Shown one piece after another: positions 1 to 4,994 of a DNA stretch of 6,572 nt. Origin of the DNA: Alphaproteobacteria bacterium. Its GTDB lineage: Bacteria > Pseudomonadota > Alphaproteobacteria > Acetobacterales > Acetobacteraceae. The DNA lies in contig JAAFHD010000208.1 in assembly GCA_013298245.1 (NCBI GenBank), positions 1 to 6,572 on the forward strand, in the 5' to 3' direction. Both the position numbers and the translations under genes were made by a program. The notes beneath the pieces were generated by a model, which did not search any database, was not told the origin of the DNA, and saw only the letters and a list, made by a program, of their open reading frames with translations. Each line of letters begins with the position of its first letter. Within the stretch, counting starts at the first letter, position 1.

Positions 1-1
1 C

Positions 2-49
2 TTCGCCAGCAGCTTTTCGGAACGTTGGATGCTGTCGCTCAATGTCTGA
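2..49 (+). CDS. C-terminal end of an unidentified upstream gene, possibly the AbiEi-type antitoxin
   Basis: A frame open from the window edge ends at TGA 47-49 and reads FASSFSERWMLSLNV. It overlaps the start of the next gene (ATG 42-44) by 8 bases, the sort of overlap seen between translationally coupled genes. AbiE-type systems usually place the antitoxin gene directly before the AbiEii toxin gene, so by position this could be the antitoxin's last codons. Fifteen residues are too few to recognise a family, and the other two forward frames are also open over this short stretch, so the call rests on overlap and gene order alone. Confidence 0.4.
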   Translation, partial: FASSFSERWMLSLNV

Positions 50-941
50 CACAGCCGCCGAGCCGCCGCCGCTCGATCTGCGCGCCTGGGTGGCGGAGAT
101 GCAGGGCACCCCCACCACCCATGCGCAACGACAGATCATCGCGATCATTCTCAATGCCGTCGCCATGGTCGACGCCTTTCGCGGCAGCCTGGTGCTGAAG
201 GGCGGGACGCTCATGGCCATCGCCCATGGCAGCCGGCGCCAGACCATCGATCTCGACTTCACAGCGCGGGGCGCGCCAGAGCACTTCGCCCAGACCTTCG
301 TCACCGAGATGAATCGCGGGCTGGACCGCGCCCGCGCGCGGCTGGGCTATGCACAATGGCGCTGCCGCGTGCAGGGCACGCCCAGGCGCAAGCCGCGGCC
401 GCAGAACTTCGCCACGGCCGACGGACCCGCCCTCGAAGCCAGGATCGCCTATGCACGGACCGGTTCACGCGACATCACGCATCTCGAGGCAGGGACCTGC
501 ACCCATGTCATCCCGATCGAAGTGAGTTTCCGGGAACCGCTGATCGACACCATCGACGCACGGCTGCTGGCAGGTGGGCCGATCCTGCAGGTCTACAGCG
601 TCAACGAACTGCTGGCCGAGAAATTCCGAGCCTATCTGCAGCAGGCGCTGCGCGACCGCGTCCGGCGGCAGGACATCTATGACATTGCCTTTCTACTCGA
701 AGCCCATGGCGAGACGGGGATCGATCGACAACTGGTCATGCGGGCACTGGTCGAAAAATGCCGCGCACGCGGCGTGGTGCTGGCGCCGGACGGCTTGGAC
801 GACCCGGAGCTGCAGCGCCGCGCCAAGTTGGAATGGCCGCAGATCGCGCTGGAAATCGGAGAACTGCCGAGTTTCGATTCGTGCTTTGCCATCGCGCGGC
901 GCTTCTGGCGCAGCCTGCCATGGCTGCTCGACGGCCCATAA
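42..941 (+). CDS. AbiEii-family nucleotidyltransferase toxin (type IV toxin-antitoxin / abortive infection)
   Basis: A 299-residue protein of the nucleotidyltransferase AbiEii/AbiGii toxin family. Visible marks are LKGGT at residues 52-56, followed by GSRRQTIDLDF at 63-73. The second segment fits the polymerase-beta-like GS...DxD metal and nucleotide site, with D70 and D72 as likely ligands. Further on are ELLAEKFRA (189-197) and RRQDIYDIAFLL (208-219), which correspond to the family's later conserved K..R and (K)DxxD segments; Q210 sits where many members have lysine. Length is normal for the family. Family members are cytoplasmic nucleotidyltransferases that arrest growth and are neutralised by a partner antitoxin, some giving phage resistance; the substrate here is unknown. 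ATG 42 is used because it overlaps the preceding frame by 8 bases; no strong ribosome binding site precedes it, which fits coupling. Another reading is a stand-alone DUF1814-type protein. Confidence 0.85.
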   Translation: MSDTAAEPPPLDLRAWVAEMQGTPTTHAQRQIIAIILNAVAMVDAFRGSLVLKGGTLMAIAHGSRRQTIDLDFTARGAPEHFAQTFVTEMNRGLDRARARLGYAQWRCRVQGTPRRKPRPQNFATADGPALEARIAYARTGSRDITHLEAGTCTHVIPIEVSFREPLIDTIDARLLAGGPILQVYSVNELLAEKFRAYLQQALRDRVRRQDIYDIAFLLEAHGETGIDRQLVMRALVEKCRARGVVLAPDGLDDPELQRRAKLEWPQIALEIGELPSFDSCFAIARRFWRSLPWLLDGP

Positions 942-949
942 ACAGGGCC
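933..949. terminator. Small GC hairpin at the convergent junction of the toxin and antitoxin-like genes
   Basis: GGCCC (933-937) pairs with GGGCC (945-949) around a 7-base loop that contains the abiEii stop codon (TAA 939-941). It sits in the tight convergent junction with the leftward gene that ends at 950. There is no T tract on either side, so this may be a weak or factor-dependent terminator, or chance pairing in GC-rich DNA. Confidence 0.25.
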
Positions 950-1213
950 TCAGCCGTTCTCAATCACCCTAGGCCCCGGCACCCGCCGTGCTTCGGCCAG
1001 CAACGCCAAGCGCTGGAACTGATCCACCGGCAAAATCACAAACGCATCCCGCCCATGGCGCGTCAGCACCACCGGCCCGCGCAGGCTTGCATCAATCAAC
1101 TTCGGCTGCGCGGTTTCCAGCACCGAGACATCGGCGCGCGGGAAGCTTTCCAGCCCTTCCTTCGGGTCGCCCTCGCGGCTGGCGCGCACGGGGCTGTCGG
1201 GGTGGCGGGCCAT
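950..1213 (-). CDS. Phd/YefM-like type II antitoxin, no toxin beside it
   Basis: An 87-residue protein. Residues 24-69 resemble the Phd/YefM (prevent-host-death) fold: FPRADV at the start, a helix with the pattern LIDASLRGPV (39-48), then TRHGRDAFVILPVDQFQRL (51-69), close to the family consensus of a (T)RHGR strand followed by an 'ExF/Y..L' helix. Such proteins bind DNA as dimers and neutralise a toxin through a C-terminal tail. Here the tail is short, about 18 residues, and no RelE/ParE or Doc gene follows; the next gene downstream is the convergent AbiEii gene. ATG 1213 lies one base after the stop of the PH-domain gene (TGA-C-ATG), so translation probably reinitiates there. An in-frame ATG 25 codons further upstream lies inside the preceding gene and would add a low-complexity extension, so it was not chosen. 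A transcription regulator without toxin is an alternative. Confidence 0.72.
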   Translation of the reverse strand: MARHPDSPVRASREGDPKEGLESFPRADVSVLETAQPKLIDASLRGPVVLTRHGRDAFVILPVDQFQRLALLAEARRVPGPRVIENG

Positions 1214-1214
1214 G

Positions 1215-1604
1215 TCAGTCCAGCTGGGCGGCGGGGCCGCGCGGGCGGGCCACATCATTCCAGGCGGTGCGGATTTTTTCGGACACATCCACCGGGTTGG
1301 GCACGCCTTTCAGCGTGTGGGTTTCCTCGGTGCGGCCTTCGGTGGATTTGATGACCACATCACCGATGCCGAAGATGCGGTTCCAGATGGACTGCTTCAT
1401 CACCACATCGCGGATGCGGAAGATTTCCACATCATCGCGCACCTTGTTCCAGAACCCGGCCTCGATGACGATCCGCTCGTTCGAGACGCGGATGCGCTGG
1501 CGCCCCAGGAAGGGCAGGCCCAGCAAAAGGATCGCGAACAGGATGCCGAAGAAGCCGTAGGAGCGCTTGCTCTCGCGGGTTTCCAGGATGACGGTTTCGC
1601 TCAT
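1215..1604 (-). CDS. Membrane-anchored bacterial PH-domain protein (bPH2 / YdbS-like)
   Basis: A 129-residue protein. One hydrophobic segment at about residues 17-34 (FFGILFAILLLGLPFLG) is followed by a bPH2 domain at about 36-120. The domain shows RIRVSNERIVIEAGFWNK, the DDVEIFRIRDVVMKQ segment and IFGIGDVVIKSTEGR, then the closing helix VDVSEKIRTAW. The pattern of 'IxLxRIxDV...GxGxVxI.S' is typical of this family, whose molecular role is not established. The domain most likely lies on the cytoplasmic face. The start at 1604 is preceded by GGAG at a 6-base spacing and lies one base after the permease stop codon (TAG-C-ATG). ATGs at 1616 and 1637 are in frame but overlap the permease gene and have no better ribosome binding site. 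It belongs to the same operon as the permease and the Phd-like gene. Confidence 0.85.
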   Translation of the reverse strand: MSETVILETRESKRSYGFFGILFAILLLGLPFLGRQRIRVSNERIVIEAGFWNKVRDDVEIFRIRDVVMKQSIWNRIFGIGDVVIKSTEGRTEETHTLKGVPNPVDVSEKIRTAWNDVARPRGPAAQLD

Positions 1605-1605
1605 G

Positions 1606-2580
1606 CTACGCTCCATACAGCAGCTTGGCGTATTCATAGTAGAGCGGAATGCCGATCAACAGATTGAAGGGCAAGGTGATGCCCAATGAGGAGGTCAGGT
1701 AGATGCCAGGATTGGCCTCCGGCAGGGCAGCGCGGCAGGCGGCCGGCGCGTCGATGAAGGACGCCGAGGCACATATGGCGCCCAGCACGAAGCCGCCACC
1801 CAAGGACAGGCCGGTGAAATACCCGATGGTGACGCCGGTGATGCCGAAGATCACCGGCATGATGGTGCCAAAGCCGAGCATGAACGGCCCCACCTCGCGG
1901 AAGCCGCGGATTTGCCGCGCGGCGGTCATGCCCATTTCCAGCAGGAACAGCATCAGGAAGCCGCGGAACATGCCCTCCCAGAAGGGCTGGATCTGGCGGT
2001 ATTGGCTGTCGGTCGCGAGTGCCCCGATGATCATGCCACCCGTCAGCAGCAGGATGCCGCGGCCGCGCAGCGTGTCCATGAACAGGTCCAGCATGCGGAA
2101 GTTGCCGCTGGCCTTGCCCATCGACCAGCGCGCCATGGCAATCGAGAAAATCACCGCGAATTCCATCATCGCGACCAGTGCCGTGATGAAGCCTTCGGAT
2201 GGCGTGTTCATCGCCCGTGCGAAGGCGACCGACGCAAAGAAGGTGGCGGTGGAGACCGAGCCATAATGCGCCGCCACCGCCCCCGCATTGGCGGCATCGA
2301 AGCGCCCGATCCGCCGCAGCACCAGGAAGCAGATCACCGGGATGGCGAAGGTCAGCACCAGTGTCGCGCCCAGCGTGCTGGCGATGTCGGAGAACTTCAC
2401 CTGCGCGATTTCCCGCCCGCCGGTGATGCCGATGCTGAACAACAGAATGATGGACAGCAGCTTGATGACGGCGTCCGGCAATTCCAGCTCGCTGCGCAAA
2501 AAGCCCGCGACCCCGCCCAGCACGAAGGCCAGCACGATGGGTTGCAGCAGGTTGGTGGTCAGCAGGTCGAGGCCGGGCAT
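1606..2580 (-). CDS. SbtA-family (sodium-dependent bicarbonate transport family) permease
   Basis: A 324-residue integral membrane protein with about ten predicted membrane segments (roughly residues 11-28, 38-54, 66-88, 97-119, 131-150, 174-190, 203-222, 231-257, 259-279, 298-318). It matches the SbtA/DUF897 family by FSIGITGG (48-55), AHYGSVSTATFF (104-115), LEMGMTAARQI (214-224), SASFIDAPAACRAALPEANP (272-291) and LGITLPFNLLIGIPLYY (299-315). Length is close to other bacterial members. Cyanobacterial SbtA imports bicarbonate with sodium as part of carbon concentration. This window shows neither the PII-like partner SbtB nor any carboxysome or RuBisCO gene, so the substrate here is open. 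D277 lies in a segment that in the SbtA proteins I recall carries small residues (SYIA-P pattern). AAGGTG seven bases before the ATG supports the start at 2580. It is the first gene of a three-gene operon and diverges from a small secreted-protein gene. Confidence 0.85.
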   Translation of the reverse strand: MPGLDLLTTNLLQPIVLAFVLGGVAGFLRSELELPDAVIKLLSIILLFSIGITGGREIAQVKFSDIASTLGATLVLTFAIPVICFLVLRRIGRFDAANAGAVAAHYGSVSTATFFASVAFARAMNTPSEGFITALVAMMEFAVIFSIAMARWSMGKASGNFRMLDLFMDTLRGRGILLLTGGMIIGALATDSQYRQIQPFWEGMFRGFLMLFLLEMGMTAARQIRGFREVGPFMLGFGTIMPVIFGITGVTIGYFTGLSLGGGFVLGAICASASFIDAPAACRAALPEANPGIYLTSSLGITLPFNLLIGIPLYYEYAKLLYGA

Positions 2581-2643
2581 GGGAAAGCACCTTGTTGCGA
2601 TGCAGCACGCATTACCGGTGCGTCATCCATGCGGGAACCGGGT
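2581..2643. promoter_or_regulatory. Short divergent intergenic region between the permease and the secreted Cys-motif protein
   Basis: These 63 bases separate the permease start from the rightward secreted-protein start, so promoters for both directions must lie here or inside the neighbouring genes. The permease ribosome binding site (AAGGTG on the minus strand) is visible. A TTGCGA at 2595-2600 is a possible -35 element, but no convincing -10 partner is seen. The assignment rests on position. Confidence 0.4.
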
Positions 2644-2937
2644 ATGGCCTGGGGTCGAAGATTGCTTTTGGCAATGGTGCTGGCGCCAGGCGCTGCGGCA
2701 GCCCAGCGGCGTGGCGCCTCCCCGGCAGCCCTGGCCGAAGCGCGACGCTTCCTCTGCCCCAATGGCGGCACGCCCATGCGCGGCGGCCGCTGCCGGCCGG
2801 GCAGCGGCGATGACCCCTCCGTCGCCGGCTGGCACCGCGACCTGGCACCGCCCACCAACGCGCAAGCGCCGTGCCCGCCCGGCACCCGCCAGGCCGGCGC
2901 GGCGCAACCCGGTGTGACGCGCTGCGTTCCGGGGTGA
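2644..2937 (+). CDS. Small secreted protein with a duplicated CPxG...RCxPG four-cysteine motif
   Basis: A 97-residue protein of no family I recognise. It begins with a clear Sec-type signal peptide: MAWGRR, a hydrophobic stretch LLLAMVLAPGAAAA, and a probable cleavage after residue 20 or 21. The mature part of about 76 residues has exactly four cysteines (C38, C50, C77, C94). They form two similar units: CPNGGTPMRGGRCRPG (38-53) and CPPGT...GVTRCVPG (77-97). Each starts Cys-Pro-x-Gly and ends Arg-Cys-x-Pro-Gly, so one disulfide per unit is likely after export to the periplasm. The linker is rich in Pro, Gly and Ala. ATG 2644 gives the most normal signal peptide, with GGGAA seven bases upstream; ATG 2629 in the same frame would add MREPG. 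The frame is open far upstream on the strand opposite the permease, but that part is a shadow. Function unknown. Confidence 0.72.
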   Translation: MAWGRRLLLAMVLAPGAAAAQRRGASPAALAEARRFLCPNGGTPMRGGRCRPGSGDDPSVAGWHRDLAPPTNAQAPCPPGTRQAGAAQPGVTRCVPG

Positions 2938-2974
2938 CCTGCGCGCCGGCCTGCGCCAGACTGCCGGGAAACAC

Positions 2975-3023
2975 AGAGCGGGATGCGTGGAGGTGGAATC
3001 ACCGGAACGCTGAATCCCGCTCT
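2975..3023 (+). other. Long multi-tier hairpin in the leader of the solute-binding protein gene
   Basis: AGAGCGGGAT (2975-2984) is perfectly complementary to ATCCCGCTCT (3014-3023). Inside it GCGT (2985-2988) pairs with ACGC (3007-3010), leaving a 3-base bulge (3011-3013). A symmetric GGA/GGA internal loop (2989-2991 and 3004-3006) follows, then GGTG (2992-2995) pairs with CACC (3000-3003) around a GAAT loop. In all, 18 base pairs lie in 49 bases in the 141-bp gap before the receptor gene. No T run follows, so it is not a classic intrinsic terminator. It may be a structured RNA leader, a small RNA, a factor-dependent terminator of the secreted-protein gene, or a copy of an interspersed palindromic repeat. 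The pairing is seen directly; the role is not. Confidence 0.6.
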
Positions 3024-3029
3024 CCACAA

Positions 3030-3072
3030 CGAGCGAGAGCAGGCTGCGCGACCGCAGTATGCTCGAGGGGAG
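3030..3072 (+). promoter_or_regulatory. Ribosome binding site with adjoining fold before the solute-binding protein gene
   Basis: GAGGGGAG (3065-3072) is a strong Shine-Dalgarno sequence six bases before ATG 3079 and fixes that start. Just upstream CTGCG (3044-3048) can pair with CGCAG (3053-3057), and CGAGC (3030-3034) with GCTCG (3061-3065). The outer stem would end at the first base of the ribosome binding site. Both stems are only 5 bp long and such pairs arise easily in GC-rich DNA, so a regulatory role is tentative while the ribosome binding site itself is secure. Confidence 0.5.
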
Positions 3073-3078
3073 AACGCC

Positions 3079-4044
3079 ATGACCATCACCCGCCGCAGCA
3101 GCCTCGCGCTGCCTTTGCTGGCCACGCCGGCCATCGCCCAGACCTGGCCCGCGCGCCAAATCCGCCTGGTGGTCGCCTTCCCGCCCGGCGGTGCCAGCGA
3201 CATCATCGCCCGCCTGATGGCGCCGCATATGGGCGAATTGCTGGGCCAGCAGGTGGTGATCGACAACCGCACCGGCGCCAATGGCCAGATCGCCGCCGAA
3301 CACGTCGCCCGCGCGGCACCCGATGGCTACACGCTGTTCATGGGCAATGCCGGGCCAAGCGCGCTGTCACAGGCCTTGCTGGGCGCGCGCCTGACGTACG
3401 ATTCGGTGCGGGATTTCAGCTTCATTTCGCTGGTCTCGGCGGTGCCGATGGCGCTGGCGGTGCACCCTTCCATCCCCGCCGAAAACCTACAGCAATTGCT
3501 GGCGCTGGCGCGCACGCGCCCGGGCGAAATCAGCTACGGCCAGGGCGGCACCGGTGCGGCGCCACATCTGGCGATGGAGCAGATCGCGCATCTTTCCGGC
3601 ACGCAGTTCAACGCCGTGCCCTTCCGTGGCGGCGCGCTGGCCATGGCCGCCGTGGTCGGCAACCAGGTCAACATGATTGTGGACACGGCGCCCGTGGTGC
3701 TGCCGCAAATCCGTGACGGGCGGGTGCGCGGCATCGCCATCACCTCCGCCGAGCGCATGCCGCAGGCGCCCAACCTGCCCACCGTGGCGGAACAGGGTTT
3801 CCCGGGCTGGCAGGCGACCAGCTGGGGCGGCATCCAGGGCCCGGCCAACCTGCCCGAACCCATCATCGCGCGGTTGAACCAGGTGGTGGTGGCGGTGATG
3901 GCGCGCGCGGATGTGCAGGAAACCCTGGCGCGCCAGGGTGTCATCGCGCGGTCCAGCACGCCGGCGGAATTCCGCGTGCATGTGGCCGGTGAGGTCGCGC
4001 GCTGGACCGAGGTGGTGCGGGTGGCCAACATTCGGGCGGAATAG
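3079..4044 (+). CDS. Tripartite tricarboxylate transporter substrate-binding protein (Bug/TctC family)
   Basis: A 321-residue periplasmic solute receptor. Residues 1-21 are a signal peptide with twin arginines (TRRSSLALPLL) and probable cleavage near AIAQ; the RR suggests the Tat route but Sec cannot be excluded. The mature part starts WPARQIRLVVAFPPGGASD (23-41), the hallmark of the Bug family, where the GGxSD loop contacts a ligand carboxylate. Further family marks are IDNRTGANGQIAAEHVARA (61-79), PDGYTL (81-86), ISYGQGGTGAAPHLA (151-165), PFRGGALAM (181-189) and NLPTVAEQGFPGW (232-244). The length is standard. These proteins feed organic acids or similar small molecules to TctA/TctB membrane parts. 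None is encoded here, so it is an orphan receptor whose ligand cannot be read from the sequence. The strong ribosome binding site GAGGGGAG supports the start; an in-frame ATG at 2983 lies inside the upstream hairpin and was rejected. Confidence 0.93.
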   Translation: MTITRRSSLALPLLATPAIAQTWPARQIRLVVAFPPGGASDIIARLMAPHMGELLGQQVVIDNRTGANGQIAAEHVARAAPDGYTLFMGNAGPSALSQALLGARLTYDSVRDFSFISLVSAVPMALAVHPSIPAENLQQLLALARTRPGEISYGQGGTGAAPHLAMEQIAHLSGTQFNAVPFRGGALAMAAVVGNQVNMIVDTAPVVLPQIRDGRVRGIAITSAERMPQAPNLPTVAEQGFPGWQATSWGGIQGPANLPEPIIARLNQVVVAVMARADVQETLARQGVIARSSTPAEFRVHVAGEVARWTEVVRVANIRAE

Positions 4045-4063
4045 CGCGACGTCAGGCGTCGCG
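4045..4063. terminator. GC-rich hairpin at the convergent junction, possible bidirectional terminator
   Basis: CGCGACG (4045-4051) pairs perfectly with CGTCGCG (4057-4063) around a 5-base loop. It starts immediately after the receptor stop codon (4042-4044), and its loop holds the stop codon of the leftward transporter gene. The position, just where two convergent transcripts end, fits a shared terminator. No T run follows on either strand, so termination would have to be weak or Rho-assisted. Confidence 0.42.
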
Positions 4064-4930
4064 ACGCGCATCCGGCGCCAGCAAATCCAGCAACAGCGCG
4101 GCCGTCACGATCGCACCACCCAGCCAGGCCTGCATGGTCGGAATGGTGCCAAACACCATCCACACCCAGGCCGGCGCCAAGGGCAGCTCCACATTGCCGA
4201 TCAACGCCGCGCGCGCCCCGGCAAGCCGCTGGCTGCCCAGCGTCAACAGCAACAACCCCAGCCCGAATTGCACGCTGCCAAACAGCGCCAGCCACAGCAG
4301 GTCCGGCTGCGAGGTCTGCATCGGGCTCGCCAACGGTGCCGCCACCAGCATCACCGCGAAAGCCGACAAGCCGCTGGCCGGCAGCATGGATTGCCCGCGG
4401 TGGCGCCGCATCACCACCATCATCGTCGCGATCAGCGCCGTCATGGTGAAGGCCAGCAGATTGCCCAGCAGATGCTCGCCGCTGAGCGCGCCGCCCGTGG
4501 TCACCAGCACGCCGCCGAAGGCCATGATACTGGCCACCAGCGTGACCATGCGCTGGCGTTCCCGAAAGGCCACGGCCGCGACCAGCGCAGCCAACAGCGG
4601 CGCGGTCGCATAGATGATCGTGACATCCGCCACCGTCGTCAGCCGCAGCGCATGGATGAAGCAGATGGTCCCGATGGTCGAACAGGCGCCCGCCACCACG
4701 CCCGGCCAGCCCAGCGCCTGCGTCTGTGCCAGCACCGCCCGGCCAGACCGCAGCATCACGCAAACCCCGATGAACAGGCCGCCGAACAGGCCACGCCAGA
4801 ACAGCACGGTCCAGGCATCGGCGCTGACCAGGCCGGTGAACAGCCCCGCCGTGCTGAAGATCACCGCCGATGCGCCGATGCACAGCATGCCCAAGCGGCG
4901 TTCACGGCGGTCGGCTTGGGATGTCTGCAT
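4052..4930 (-). CDS. DMT-superfamily (EamA domain) transporter
   Basis: A 292-residue inner-membrane protein with about ten membrane segments (roughly residues 13-33, 40-60, 75-95, 101-122, 128-148, 155-174, 186-204, 210-232, 241-260, 267-285). They are arranged as two EamA repeats (about 14-147 and 155-285), the usual layout and length of drug/metabolite transporters. Family-like segments are ADVTIIYATAPLLAALVAAV (101-120) followed by FRERQ, and the matching second-half segment ARAALIGNVELPLAPAW (239-255). The first repeat begins with SAVIFSTAGLF (21-31). DMT proteins mostly export amino acids, other metabolites or toxic compounds; the substrate cannot be told here. AGGA seven bases before ATG 4930 (minus strand) supports the start. 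The gene diverges from a WYL regulator across a perfect palindrome, suggesting control by it, and converges on the receptor gene. Confidence 0.9.
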   Translation of the reverse strand: MQTSQADRRERRLGMLCIGASAVIFSTAGLFTGLVSADAWTVLFWRGLFGGLFIGVCVMLRSGRAVLAQTQALGWPGVVAGACSTIGTICFIHALRLTTVADVTIIYATAPLLAALVAAVAFRERQRMVTLVASIMAFGGVLVTTGGALSGEHLLGNLLAFTMTALIATMMVVMRRHRGQSMLPASGLSAFAVMLVAAPLASPMQTSQPDLLWLALFGSVQFGLGLLLLTLGSQRLAGARAALIGNVELPLAPAWVWMVFGTIPTMQAWLGGAIVTAALLLDLLAPDARRDA

Positions 4931-4950
4931 GGCGGCATCCTAGCCACCCC

Positions 4951-4974
4951 CTCCTGACAGCGTTATGTCAGGAG
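4951..4974. promoter_or_regulatory. Perfect 9-bp inverted repeat, likely operator between transporter and WYL regulator
   Basis: CTCCTGACA (4951-4959) and TGTCAGGAG (4966-4974) are exact inverted copies separated by GCGTTA. The dyad lies 20 bases upstream of the transporter start and 20 bases upstream of the chosen regulator start, almost exactly mid-way. The spacer region reads GTTATG on one strand and CATAAC on the other, either of which could be part of a -10 element, so a bound dimer would block both promoters. That the neighbouring regulator binds here is inference from position and symmetry. Confidence 0.68.
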
Positions 4975-4994
4975 CCTCTGCCGGGATCGACGCC

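Noticed and set aside
1634..2608. Leftward 324-codon open frame equal in length to the permease
   Set aside because: It is a frame-shifted shadow of the permease gene. The His/Arg-rich translation has no membrane segments or motifs, and long shadow frames are common at this GC content.
1912..2643. Long rightward open stretch upstream of the secreted-protein start
   Set aside because: It is antisense to the permease and rich in Gln, His and Arg. Only the part from 2644 on shows a signal peptide and an ordered cysteine pattern.
2559..3303. Leftward open frames opposite the secreted protein and receptor start
   Set aside because: They have low-complexity Arg/Ala/Gly-rich translations, overlap three better supported features and have no ribosome binding site of note.
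3534..4883. Leftward 449-codon open frame across the receptor and transporter genes
   Set aside because: It is partly antisense to the receptor and partly out of frame with the transporter. Its translation is rich in Arg, Ala and Gly without domain features, while the real genes in the same bases have clear family motifs.
4965..4994. Upstream start for the WYL regulator at ATG 4965
   Set aside because: It would make the palindrome part of the coding region and add residues that family members lack; 'MRRGDRLF' at 4995 is the usual beginning.
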